Source: Hirudinaria manillensis (taxonomy: Eukaryota > Annelida > Clitellata > Hirudinida > Hirudinidae). Taken from it: a stretch of 64,000 nucleotides of DNA. The position numbers were made by a program, and so were the translations under genes. The number at the start of each line of letters is the position of its first letter. Positions within the stretch are counted from its first letter, which is position 1. Location of the stretch: contig CM067529.1 in the NCBI GenBank assembly GCA_034509925.1, positions 5,897,001 through 5,961,000 on the forward strand, in the 5' to 3' direction. The notes below the pieces were generated by a model. It ran no database searches. It was not told the origin of the DNA and was given only the letters and a program-made list of their open reading frames with translations. Shown here piece by piece: positions 43,893-56,385 of this stretch.

Positions 43893-46888
43893 ATGAATGT
43901 CGATGAAACTCAAAAACAAGAAGGAAGCCGAAGAATGACACGAAAAAGTGAAGTAACCCAAAAATTAATGTTAATATCTTTGTAACGTTTATATAATTTG
44001 AGAATTCACTTTTGACTTTTTCGTGAAATTATAATCGAAAGCAAAAAGGTCTAATCAAATGCCACTACGAGGACCCACACAATGTTTAAGAAATTTTAAT
44101 CGTATGAATAACCATGTTTTCGTTGCAATGGTTTTTCGTTCTAGCTCATGAACGGATCTGGTGCTTTGAATTACTTTAAAAAATTTCAACAGAAATATCA
44201 AATCAGCCGCTGTTAGTACCACTATATTCAAATGCCTCCAAATTTATACGTCTGTCAACCCTCATCCGGTTCGTGATCCTTGCATCAATGCCATTGAAAT
44301 AAATCGATCAGCAGTTGACCTGACCTCTTGCGTCGATGAACTGACCTTCTTGAAGGAACAATCGGTCGCTATGATGAAACAGCACGCTGTTCTGGTTGCA
44401 TCGGAACTTCTTCAGAGTGGATTTATGGAAGAAAGGTAATCAGTAATCATCTAATCAATAGGGATTATGAGACTTACCTATATTTATATCATAAACATTC
44501 GTTTCTATTAATCATACATGCTTATCATGTATATTATATATCATCACATCTAGCCTCATTCTTAACTTGGAAGACGAGGAAGGAAACAAATTAATAAAAG
44601 AAGAAGTGGAAAAGGTAGATCATGATGAAGACGAAGAGGAAGAGGAAGAGGAGGAAGAGGAGGAGGAGGAAGAAGAGGAAGAAACGGGCGACACGGAAGA
44701 AGGTCGAGTTAACGTCGCGAAAATTGAATAGATTTGATAAATTGGGTTTGTTAAAAGGTTACAAACAGCTATGCATTTTAGCCAATAGTACATCAGCGGG
44801 ATCAAATTCGGTACAGAAGTGTAGATTGTACAATTTCTTTTCTATTGACAAAAGAGAAGTCTTACAATATTAGCATGGTTTGTAACCTATCCACAAGGCG
44901 TAAATAGTACACTATTTAATAAATAGTACAACTTAACTCAGTTGTTGCCATCTCGGCTATCAGAAATGATTAACTATTATTAATGCTAAACTAAGTTTAA
45001 AAATTAAATATTAGACAGAGTCGTAACAATATCTATTGTCGGTAAGTATGTAATTCAAAATCGAACATTAATGTTTACAACTCTTTTAAACTGTCAAATT
45101 AATAAAAAAAGAATCAGAATATGATGAAGCGACAAAGGAAGCCGAAGAATTTCTTAAATATGACAAAATCAAGTTGTCCTTGGCAAGAAAATTAGTGGAT
45201 ATCATATACGAGGAATCGAGAGCGCTTGTCGGGTCTTCTAATATTAGAGGTTATAAGTGTACATTATCAATAATTTATATCATGGTTAGTGCAAGTTCCC
45301 AAAAAGTCCTAGATATAGTTTCTCCGATTCAAGTATAAATTACCTAACATGCAAATTAAAATGATCTTTATTAAATCATCTTACGCAATTATAGAATCAA
45401 ACGATCAAGATGATCATTTGTAAAAGGACGGAGAATGATTTATAAATAAGGAAATTGTTGCAAATATTCTTACAATACTTAAATAATATTTTGCAGGAAA
45501 GCTTATTTGGCTGGAAAGAATAAAAACCATTTTGGGTCTGAATAAAGTAGAAAATATTTACCAATGGCTGGACAAACTGTCAGAAATTGCAAAAAGTCCA
45601 GAGGCTGGTCAGTTGTAATTGGATGTTGACGTTCACTATAAATTTTAACTTGGCAAGAAAAGAAACAATTATCACAATTGAGTGTAAAGGCACATAGTGC
45701 ATTTGGGGTCCCGAAAGAATTAGGGATGGCCAGGGAAGGCCTTGTCATGCAAAAAGCTATTCTAATTTCAGAAAGCATTTTGAGGATGTTTAATTCAAAA
45801 AGACAATCATAGATTTGATTATTTTACTACAATACCAGATATATATCCATCTTAGCACCACCCCAGCATTTCAACGTCTGGAACACTTCCACTGACGATG
45901 GTCTCAATGCATCAAGAGAACATAATCTCACAACTATTGAAATATGGAAAGAAATACAAGCAATATTTTTAGATAATTTAGAGGTATTTATTTACAGCGA
46001 TCGAAGTATCTTTAAGAGCGCTATGATATTATTGCGATTTTGACTTTTGACTGGATCATTTTGCACAACTCAAATTTGAATATGCTATTTGGAACACAAA
46101 TTACATTGCATGCAATAATTAATTTTATAATTTGAAACACTCCAAAGTTCTCCGACAGTTAAATTTCTCTTCCTCCTCAGAATCTTAAGATCTTTGCAAA
46201 TTTGCTTTAAAGTTAAAATTTTCACACTCTTCCAGTGATCACCGACAAAATGTTTTAGTTCCGCCACTGATTCCAGACAATGCTTTCTGTGCCCTTTCTC
46301 AAATCAGTTGATGTTTGACACTTCAATATTTCGCTATGATTTTTCACTTACTTTAATATCGAATCGAACTCGATGATGATGACCTGCCGAAAATCACAAA
46401 TTAAGCGACTATCACAAATTTCGATAACATTTCAGTGATTATTCTATGACAGGTTCGATGTTTTTTTCCGTGGATTTTTCAATCCATTTCTTTGAACTTC
46501 TCAGAAAATGGTTCTTAAAATAAGTATATAAGAAATTTTTGGCGCTCTTAAAAATGTGCCGATCACACTATTACTTAAACGAACATTTAATTATAAACAG
46601 AACTAATTTTAGGTTGGTGAACCATTGGTAGAGCAAATGCTTCTTCAACATGTCATCAACGAGCACACAAAGACACGCCTTCTGAGCTTACCTAATAGGA
46701 AAGCCAAAGTTAGAGCTTTGCTAAATCATTTGGAACCAATGGGCCCTACAGTTATGTACATGTTTGGGGAAGGGCTTATCTCAACCGGGCAGAAGCATTT
46801 AGGTAGGATTATCATCAAAAGACTAGATGATAACAAAATAACGTACAATATTTCTCAATGCCACAACGTGAAAAAGACTAGCGAATAA
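43893..46888 (+). CDS. CARD-domain protein with an acidic tract
   Basis: Seven exons (43893-43981, 44193-44435, 44554-44702, 45112-45249, 45497-45614, 45839-45983, 46613-46888) join in frame to 385 residues. The C-terminal 100 residues have the pattern of a caspase-recruitment domain: helix 1 IEIWKEIQAIFLDNL, then VEQMLLQHVINEHTKTRLL, then the characteristic KVRALLNHLEPMGPTVMYMF and LISTGQKHLGRII. CARDs bind other CARDs in apoptotic and innate-immune assemblies. The N-terminal region (ELTFLKEQSVAMMKQHAVLV) is helical and unrecognised. It is followed by a Glu-rich tract near residues 130-150 and another helical region (ARKLVDIIYEESRAL, LIWLERIKTILGLNKVENIY) that could be a second, diverged death-fold domain. 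There is no caspase or nucleotide-binding domain, so this looks like an adaptor. The first exon, and its donor TT/GTAACG, is the least certain part. Confidence 0.75.
44624..44684 (+). repeat. GAR/GAY purine-rich coding repeat
   Basis: This is a stretch of about 60 bases of almost pure GAA/GAG codons, preceded by GAT. It encodes the acidic tract of the CARD protein. The opposite strand reads as poly-Ser, which is only a shadow. Confidence 0.85.
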
Positions 46889-47286
46889 AATTCGTTTTTA
46901 TGCACGATGTTGAATTTGTTCACCTCAGCTTTTCAATGATATTATAAAAAACTTGCAATACCACTGGCACAAATCCCTAATGAGTGACTGAGTCTGTGGC
47001 TTCACTTTTATTAAATTTATCAATAAAAAAAGCCCGCTATTAGTCAGTAGATCATAAATCACTTTATTCTCATGCGATAAATATTCAGTATAATTCATAC
47101 ATTTCAAGTAAACCCAAAGTCTAAATTCCTTGACCTGATGTCTAATCATCAATTGAGACTTCCCAATTCAGATCAAATTGGTGAGATTGCATGATGTTTC
47201 CAAAGAAAATATAACCTCATTCCTTAATTAAAACATTGATGCATTTGTGTCATTATATGTGAAATGTGTTTGCTAGATATCATTAT
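46889..47286. other. convergent 3' flanks
   Basis: About 400 AT-rich bases lie between the stops of the CARD gene and the MFSD14-like gene. Nothing else was seen. Confidence 0.45.
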
Positions 47287-50200
47287 TCAGCTAAAATCTA
47301 TCGAATGGTCTGTCTCTTCGCATTCATCATCAACAACTCCCAACATGGGCATCTTGTCTTGTTCTTCTTGATCAGAGATATCTGCAAAGGAAAATAACAA
47401 TAAAATAGTAACATTTCAAGTCATCATTCTGGTCATAAGAGTTATTAATAACTTCCAATTGTTACATATTTATAACTTATTATCATGTTAGGCTTGTACA
47501 ATCCTTGATTTTTGGCAATCCAAAATCTGACATTCACCATATTTTCTTGTTTATCATCTGTTATTGATGATGTAAGAAACCCAGTCTTAACACTGTGTTG
47601 CCATAACATGTTGCAGTTGACTAGTAATCTCATTAAGCATCCACCACCATGGGATATGAGTTCTCCCAACTAGAGGAGCAATGTACGATGATATCGGATT
47701 TGCCATTTTAACTTCAGTGGATGTGACGTTTCAAAATTAGCAGTAATACCATGAGGACAAAAAAGCCATTTCACAACAGGAATAGTAATTCACTTTTACC
47801 AAAAATAATCATAAATAGTAGTAAACTTAAATTTAAAAAAAGCTAACTCATCCATTGTCCAAATCTAATCCTTTCTCATTATCTTTTCCTACTTCCTTTT
47901 ATCTCTATATACATATTACTGCTGTTCATTTTGCTGCAGGTTTTACATCAATTTGATTGCTTAGTCTATAGAAGTTGACATGGCAGATAGCCAAAAATGT
48001 AGAAGAATGAAGAAACTGTCAGGTATGTGGAAAACCAAAAGAAGATGTCATATATTTATAAATAATTATCATGTTATATTTTTATTAACTTTGGTTTTTG
48101 GACCAAAGCAGTTCACCACATTCCTTGTTCAAAAATATTTATTATAATTAATGCAATGCGCTTATTCCGAATGTGACACAAACAGACGAAAACCAAACAC
48201 CAAACCTGTATCTTGCTTGTGGTTGTTTACTTCTTCAGGAAGAAATTCCTTGACAGGCATATGTAGTGCAACAACTATTGCCAGTATGACTAAAAATCCA
48301 CCGCAAACAAATGGAGGGCCAGGCACGATGAGCTTAAAAACGAAATATAATTAAGAACAAATTAATAACTTAATGAGTTTACACTTACCCTAGAGATTTT
48401 GTTGGTCACAAGAGCACCAACAGTTTCATTTGAGTTGTGATTGCTGCTGATGGCAGCTATTTGAGTTGAGGGCACACTCGTTATATCAACTTTAAAAAGG
48501 TAAAAAATGAAGCCAAACAATGCCGGTCCGAGCCCGTTGCACAGTCCTCGGATTCCTGTTATCACGCCCTGTGCAACACCTAATTTATAAGATGGGAACT
48601 TAATTAAATTCTAAAATATAAACCTAAATTGGAGTATGAAGACTTATGTCAATTGCTACATTCAACTTATTAAAAGTAGTCGGATTAAAAAATTAAAAAA
48701 TCTAACCCACTAGAGATATAAATGAAAGTGCTTATAAGGTATACAAAATGCAAATAATCACCTTGTTGATCAGGTTTTGCTCTGGCTGACACGTAGACAC
48801 TTATGGCCGGGTACGTTATACTCCCAAGTGCTGCAATGGCACCAGCCATAAAAAGAACCCTACCAAGAACAAAATCATCTTTCATGAATAATTTCTGAGT
48901 AACTAACACTTGGAACTTACCAATGTTGAGAGAATAGTCCAAATAGAAAATGTTGTATCGTTTCAAATACTAGACCGACAATAACTGTTTTTCTATTATC
49001 GTATCGTCTCATTAAGCAGGACAACAGCAAGGTCTACAAAAATAAACAATAAAGATTTACTTTAGACGCCATTAATTTTAGACGACTGATGACGAAAGAA
49101 TAATGAAAATTAAACCTGGGCCAGACACGAAAATATTCCAACCATTGCCACATATCCAGCAACCATGTCAGGTGAGAAATTCATGATCTGTAAAAAATAA
49201 TAAATCTCCAAATAAGTCACATCATGAACAAACCAAAAACACATCAACTAAACAAATAATGTAACAAACATCATCAGAAGTCTCTTAGAAAAAAAAGGAT
49301 GAAAACTGTAACACAAACCAATTGTAAGTAAACAAAAAAGCTAGAGTATTCTCCAGCTTCTGGAAGATATGACAAGAATACTGTTGCACTTAGCATCAAT
49401 ATCAGTTTGTCATGTCCTATTTTTTTGAGAGACTGAAAATAAGATCTCTTGATTAACAAATAAGTACAATATTTCATTATGATTTCTTATCTGAATTTTT
49501 TTTTAAAATAATTTCAAAATATATGAAATTCATGAACTTCATCGAGATCGAGATCCTAACCCCGAACGGGTCGGCCTTTTCCCAAGAGAACGCAGCCGGA
49601 TCTGCGACGGCATCCGCAGAGCTTTTGTAATTAATTGTTTCCGGTACGGCCGACAAAATGAACAGAACGTCGAGAACTGCCACGGAAGAAGCAATGAAAA
49701 CTACAAAATCTTCTCCGTACCACCTTTCGAGCACCGTGCCTATGTAAGGACTTACCACCAAACTTGCTGCAAATGTGGCAGATACCTGCAATGGAACAAA
49801 TGGATTTCCTAAATATTGAAACTTATAAATTAATTAGAAGATTTCTGATTCCAAAGCACAAAGTTAATCACCAGCCCATAGGCAGAACTTCTCTCTTCTG
49901 TGGTCGTTATGTCTGCCACGTATGCAAATATTATGCTAAAGGTGACAGCAAACACTCCCGACAACGAAGTCAAAGCAAAATACCACCTGAAGCATTAAGT
50001 CCTGGTAATTATTGGTTCGAAATGGTAATGCAAAATTAAATTTGAAAATTTGTAATATATATTGCAATGAATGACAGCATTTAACTTTATCTAAAACTGA
50101 CATTGGACTGGACTTCATGAATGGAATAGGACAACATGTGAAGGTAACGGTCAGAAACAGAAACGGTTTCCTTCCCCAGACATCAGAAAGAGCACCAATA

Positions 50201-52464
50201 AGAGGAGCGCTAAGAAATGAGAGCAGTCCCTGAAATAATAAGAAATTAAAATAATAAAACAACTTATCGATAATATGAACTCTCACAAAAACAATTGGCA
50301 CATAAAATCTGTTAATGACCAAATGAATTAAAGAAACTTAAGTGAAAAATCACCTTTACACCTTGAATGAGACCGTTCATAAGGAAAGCATTATTAAAAA
50401 AAGTCTTCTCGAGGACCTAAAAGTTACAAAAAAGACAATTATCACTTTTTAATTTGAACATAGCTTAGAATATAATTAAACTTTCATTAATTGCATTGCC
50501 GGTACAACATATACAAGAGCAACCATTGCTTGGTCAGTCAGATTTCTTAAAGAACAAATTAAATAAACATCTTCCAACTCCACAAATAGACTGGCATTTC
50601 TTTTACTTAATAAATCAATAAAATACAAGCACAAACTTATAAACTAAATAAATAAATGCATTCAAATCCCGAAATTCAATATGCATTTAATATTTAATTA
50701 ACTAGGTCGACACGAACTAGCTGCTAGTTGCATGCTTTATCTCTTGGATGAATAATTAATCGGCATAGATTCAATTTGTTACAAGAAAGGGATCAAATAA
50801 GGGGTCAACACTGAAACTGTAACTGACTTAAAATGTCTTTATATGCAGTGTGTTGGTATGCTGAATATTGATGTATATTGAAAATGACTGAAAACCGATT
50901 TTATTGGTTCTCTTTTTGAAGTTCTTATATTTTATATATTTTATAGTTCTTATATTCTATTGCTTGCTGACCACATGAAAGCAACATACGATACCATTTA
51001 GCACATAATTGATAAGAAATGAGTAATTTATATTTCAGTTGTAAGACTTTTGTAAAAAATGTGTCGACCAATGTAATTATAAAATGGCATTCAGAGATAT
51101 GAAAGCTTCAGTAAAAAATGACCAAGACAGAAGATGATCCAGACATTTCAAGAAGCTGTCGTGAGGATGCTTGATCTCATTGATAAGGATGAGGCAACAA
51201 CCTCATGACAACAATCAAGGCATGTGCACCACAAATTTGATTCTTCTATTCATTTCACAAATATTGAATGTTTAAATTTATAAAAAAAAAAAGTACACAG
51301 GATATCAGGAGCTGATATAACTGGAATTGATGTAAGACAAATGATGAGTGGTCAAAACAACTCATACTAGTCATTAAAAATCATATCTTGAGATTCTCTT
51401 ACTCTTTGAGTTATCATTAATCAGTACAAACATGTTTAAATTTATACCTTAACACCTATTGAAATGAGGAGACCCCAGCTGAAGAACTCCAGGAAAATAA
51501 TCACCAGTGCATGGTAAACTGTGGGTCTGAATATTCCATGTTTCTGAAATAATAAAAATTAGTTATTCGTCATAAATTCAGAATTTATTCAACTTTTCAG
51601 ATTTGTACAACAAAACACTGCTCAATCAATCTTACTGCATGAAACAAATACTTATTTGTATTCAACTTGTTACAAGAGTCAACTGAATTAGACCTTTCAT
51701 TTGCTTAAGAAGGTTGTGTTCCTGCATGCAAAATTTGCTATAGCATCACTTAAGTCATTAATATGTTATATTAACATGTTAAACCAGCCACCAGAGTCCA
51801 TGGAAGATGATGCTATATAAATGTTAAACCGCATTGGAATCCATAGAAGATGATGCTACATAAGCCTTCTTATGTGCCTTCAGACCCTATAGATGAGCAT
51901 TTGAAAGAATTCTAAATAAACTAAATAGAGTTGACCTAGGCATATATGAGATCAATTAAAGACTTTGATTAAATTTTAGATTAAAATAATCAACTCCTAA
52001 CTGCTTACTATGGTGATTTAAACAAAATAGCAGATCAACAATTGACTTTTACAACAAAAAGCATGACTTTAATATTTGGGAATATCAGTTTCTGTGCAAA
52101 AGGCATTTGGGAAAAGAAATTTAATCACTTACAAAGCAATATAAGCAAATGAGGCTCATGGTAGAATGGCTACACTAAGAAATGTCAGAATTTTATAACT
52201 AAAGAATCTTCCATTAGTTCTTAGTGCATTAAAATTAATCAAAATCCCAGAATAAAATAATCGACTCATTACAGCATTCGTGTAATTCAAAAAATCTAAC
52301 AAGGAAAAGATAAATGTCGGTAATCGCGCTTTTAAAATGTTGTAAAATTTAAATCAAATTTTGATCCGAACCTTTTCGTATGTTTTACGGTCGTCTTTTA
52401 CTTGTGTCTCGTCAATCTGTGAAGAATGTCTTGATCTCTTACAAATCCACATTTTGCGAAACAT
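47287..52464 (-). CDS. MFSD14A: MFSD14 (HIAT1)-like major facilitator transporter
   Basis: This is a 12-span major-facilitator membrane protein. MFSD14A/B are orphan carriers of ER/Golgi or plasma membrane resembling sugar transporters. Minus-strand exons read in order: KHGIFRPTVYHALVIIFLEF, FFNNAFLMNGLIQGVKG, LLSFLSAPLIGALSDVWGRK (the MFS signature loop), TVTFTCCPIPFMK, WYFALTSLSGVFAVTFSIIF then ITTTEERSSAYGLVSATFAA, SWEKADPFGV, VFLSYLPEAGEYSSFF, RRYDNRKTVIVGLVFE, AIAALGSITYPAISVYVSAR, GVAQGVITGIRGLCNGLGPA, and VPGPPFVCGGFLVILAIV. The C-terminal exon ends in an acidic tail (DQEEQDKMPMLGVVDDE). The 5' end is uncertain: ATGs at 52464 and at 52554 are both in frame; I chose the nearer one. The intron between the first two coding exons and the next (51450-50416) is about 1 kb. 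Confidence 0.95.
51776..51864. repeat. imperfect 45-base tandem duplication in an intron
   Basis: Two copies of a unit starting ATGTTAAACC and ending GAAGATGATGCTA(T/C)ATAA lie back to back, with about 80 percent identity by eye. They lie upstream of the second coding exon of the MFSD14-like gene, within its first intron. Confidence 0.7.
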
Positions 52465-53554
52465 CCAAATGCATTTTCTAACAAATAAATTATAATATTT
52501 CATAAACGTCTTCGTCTTCGAGTTTAACCAAAGCCAGGGAAATTCTGCTGTCACAGTACTTCTCGGACTTCGTCAACAATGATTGAAAAAGTCACTTGGT
52601 GTCGACTCACTACATAATTTTTAAAAAGTTTGCTGGCACTTCAAAGAATACTTTTATATTAAAAAAATCTCATAATTAACTTGAAGTGGATTTCCAATCA
52701 TAAGAATATATGAGATTTCGAATCTATTAACCTACCCTACCACTAATTTAAGCAACCTAAGTAATGCACCTGAAAGAGTGTTGAATTAAAATGATAAATA
52801 AATACTTCATTTAGAAAAGGATTTATCTAAAATAAGAGGTGTGAATTATAAATAATTATAACTAAGTTTCAATTTATCCCAATTAGATAAGTCGAAAAAC
52901 TATGCTTATACGAAATTCATTATTATTAAATGAGCGTTCCAGTATGAAAAACCCCCTTATTATATATAGAAGTAAACATAAAAAAGCGGAGAAAAATAAA
53001 ACGTGTCGGTCACGACTGACGATTGTACAGATTTTCGCACCTAGTCGATCTTTGGATTGTAATTATATTTAAATTTAAGTTGAGTCCTTCAAATAGTGTG
53101 AATTTGAACTCCATATATTTTCTATTTTATGGCTGATTGCATGTGATCCTAATCACTCAAGCGTCACGGGTAGTGAAAAACTTCTAATAATGTTTGACTC
53201 TTTATTTATCTTTTATTATTATTTTTTAATTAGGTAACATTAGTGGTGTTAAATTTGCCGGCTTTTAGTTAGTAAATATAGCAAAACAAGCATAAAGACG
53301 AATTCCGGCACCTTTTCCCCAGAGAAAATGCACTGCTGTCAGCGATGAGCCAGATTTATTTGTTCTATTTTGTTCGTTGTGACGGCATGGTAATGCACTG
53401 ATGGATTTTTTAAGCTTGTTTACAAACATAGATTGGTTCGTTTGTTGATTAAAATAAACAAAACGTAGCTCTTCCCTTCATGAATATGCAGTGCCTTCAA
53501 AACCAGGCAAACGAGTTTTAGCCGCACATATTTCGAAGCGTCGAATAAAGTAGC
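52465..53554. other. divergent intergenic region
   Basis: This 1.1 kb stretch between the MFSD14-like gene (minus) and the fumarate-reductase gene (plus) presumably holds both promoters. No coding sequence or element was recognised. Confidence 0.45.
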
Positions 53555-55440
53555 ATGAGACGGGCAGGAGCAACTGGGTCTCAAATCTCGGGAAACTTCC
53601 GGAACTCCTTAAAATTTGGTTGCAGCACAGTAGGTTCTAAAATCTTAATGAAATAAAGTCATTTGATCACTCAAGATTTTTGACGCTTTCACGTTTGTTT
53701 CCATATGTTCCTTTCTTCCAGATCGTATTACTTGCTTTGATTACCACGACGATGGCAGCACAAGAAGTTATTGTCGTCGGAGGGGGTCTCGCGGGTCTTT
53801 GCGCCACAATAGAAGCTGTTTCAAACGGAGCTCACGTAACTCTAATCGAAAAAGAAAACTCTCTTGGAGGGAATTCCGCAAAAGCAACTTCTGGATTAAA
53901 TGGTGCAGGCACTACATTTCAACAAATATTGGGATTAGAAGATGATTGGCGTCTTTTAGAAAAAGATACTCTTAGTTCTGGTGGAGGTCTATCCAATAAT
54001 TTACTTGTAAACATACTGGCTTCAAACAGTAATGAGGCAGTTAATTTTTTGAATTCACTTGGTATGAAGTTAGATAATGTTGTGCAACTTGGAGGTCACT
54101 CAGTGGCTAGAACTCACAGGTTTTCACCCATGGAGGATGGTAGGCCAGTTCCTGTTGGATTCACTCTTACTTCAAAATTGAGAAAACACATTGAAGCTAA
54201 TTTAGCTCAACATGTGACAGTTCTACTTAAGAGCAAGTTTATTGGTCTCATTCGCCAAGACAAGAAAGTTATGGGCATAAAGTTTTCTAGCCCTGATGAT
54301 TTAGAAAAGGAACTCTTTGGGAATGTGGTTCTGACAGCTGGTGGTTATGCCCATGACCAAAGCAAAGATTCACTTTTAAAAATGTATGCCCCTTCTATTT
54401 CCAATCTCCCTACCACTAATGGACATTGGGCTACTGGTGATGTGATAAAAGCACTTGCTGATGATAATATTTCAATTATTCACATGGATAAAGTTCAAGT
54501 GCATCCCACAGGCTTTCTTGATCAAGGCAATATACATTCAAACATGAAGTTCTTAGCTCCAGAATCTTTGAGAGGTTGTGGAGCAATTCTTCTAGACACA
54601 AATGGCAAACGTTTTGTAAATGAGCTGGGTAGAAGAGATTATGTGACTAATAACATCCTTAGCAACTGTGCTACTTTCAAAAATAATCCACTCAATCCTA
54701 CAGCTTGTGTCATGCTCTTCAATGATGAGGTGGCACAAAAATTTGGTTTTGGTGCATTTAATTTTTACAAATCCAAGGGTCTCATTCAAGATGTTGGCAA
54801 CTTAGAAGAATTGTCGAAGACTATGGGAATCGATTCAAAATTAATGGAACTTACATTAACAGAATACAAGCAATTTTCATTGAAGGGTTCAGATAATTTC
54901 AGCAAAACTACTTTCCCTGTTCTGTTTGAACCTGATGACCATTTCTACATTGCATACATCACTCCAGCCCTCCACTATTGCATGGGAGGAATTGAAACAA
55001 ATGAAAGAAGCCAAGTTTTGGGTTCTCGTGACAAGGTGCCAATTCCAGGACTCTTTGCGGCGGGAGAAGTCACCGGTGGTGTTCATGGGCAAAATCGACT
55101 CGGTGGGAACAGTCTTCTGGAATGCGTTGTCTTTGGGAGAATTGCTGGAAGAGAAGCTTCAAGATCAAATCAGGTCGCTCATGAAGAAATGTGACTTGTT
55201 AAAATGTTTTAACGTTTATTGCTTTGCAAAAGTCAATTTGTGATGCTGTGGGTTGGTGATGCCTGTTTATTCATTTGACAGGAAGCGCTCAGCATAGAAC
55301 AAAAAAGTGAAGCCGGTCATTCGAGAATTGCTTTTGTGGTGTTGGTGGTTGTTTTTTGTGTTTGCATCCATGTATATCTTCGTAAGCATCGGACTCTTAA
55401 TCGTTTGAAACTAAATTTAATGATGAAACTGAAGAAATAA
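53555..55440 (+). CDS. Osm1/FRD-type FAD-dependent fumarate reductase with predicted membrane tail
   Basis: This soluble-type flavoprotein family reduces fumarate to succinate and is best known from yeast (Osm1, Frd1), trypanosomatids and bacteria. Model: exons 53555-53629, 53722-55173 and 55282-55440, in frame, 561 residues. Motifs: FAD-binding VIVVGGGLAGLCATIEA at about residue 41, EKENSLGGNSAKATSG, the substrate-site histidine in VQVHPTGF, the arginine in NELGRRDYVTNN, the histidine in ALHYCMGGIET, and the second arginine in GQNRLGGNSLLECVVFG. All four active-site positions known from flavocytochrome c fumarate reductases are present, so activity is likely. Exon 1 gives a basic, Ser-rich N-terminus followed by IVLLALITTT, possibly a targeting signal. 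Exon 3 adds a span (IAFVVLVVVFCVCIHVYL) and a basic end (LNLMMKLKK). Without the last splice the protein would stop at 55194. The donor at 55174 (GTCGCT) is weak, so the tail is probable, not certain. Confidence 0.88.
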
Positions 55441-56385
55441 AAAATTGAGCCAAAAGAGAAGGGATCAGGACCCCATAACTTGAGATGTAGAAGCGAGTTG
55501 TCGGTGGTTCGATACGTTTGATTAAGTTCAGCAATGCTCAGGAGTTTTTTAGTTGCTCGATAGAGCTCGGTCGGGTGTGGTGTCCGCGCTAGTGTCGAAG
55601 TCGGGCGTGCGATGGATCTGATTTGAAAGTCAGTAACGGCGGAAATCCATACCGGCGTTGGTTTGTCCTTATTGGCTTTATAAATTTTACTCATTTTGGG
55701 CGACAAAGCTTTTGTAAATTATACCAAAGACCCTATAGCCCATAGACCTACCAAATTTATTGAACTCAAGGGGGCGTATTGTTTGAATGTTGAAAGTACC
55801 AAAATTTTGCAATCAACATTTCTGGTAGAAAAGTCCGATTTATTAGAACTGAGTCTTTAAGTTATGATTGACATAATATCCAACGGTGTATTTTTGTGAC
55901 ATTTCTTAATAATCAAATCCTAAACTCAGAAATGCGAGGATTTCGAACTTTTCGCACGGCTCTTTCCGTATGCCTGAGTGCACTAGGAGATATGTTATGC
56001 TAGGGTTGCACCTTGTTACTAAGTAGTTTTATCATAGGCTAACAGGAAAATGTATGAATGAAACGAAAATAATACTCTAATCAATTAGAGCTAATTGATA
56101 TAATAGTAACTATAGGTCATAAGAAATGACGTTGAATAACGGTTAAAAAATTTAAATTTTGATGCAAAGCGTTCGCTATAAAGTTCATTCCATTTAGCGA
56201 TTATTCAAGAAAAGTTTAAATTTTGCCCATACGCTAAAATGATTGGCTTAAAAAACGTTGGTACGAAGTAGGTTCTCATTTATATTTTTATTTGGAAAAT
56301 CCATTGGTAATTTTCCTTGGAAACGATACCAAAAATAGCAAAATAGCAAGTAATCGCAACGTATCTTGGAGTTTTAATATAGGTT
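55441..56385. other. convergent intergenic region
   Basis: This begins with a less AT-rich block (about 55480-55690) that holds a 129-codon minus-strand frame overlapping the end of the fumarate-reductase gene. The rest is AT-rich. I see no gene I can support. Confidence 0.4.

Noticed and set aside
44620..44805. poly-Ser minus-strand frame
   Set aside because: It is the antisense shadow of the poly-Glu tract of the CARD gene.
55317..55706. 129-codon minus-strand frame overlapping the end of the fumarate-reductase gene, with a faint resemblance to ribosomal protein L39 (KPTPVW near the start)
   Set aside because: The resemblance covers only a few residues and the basic core of L39 is absent. 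The frame is antisense to a better-supported exon.
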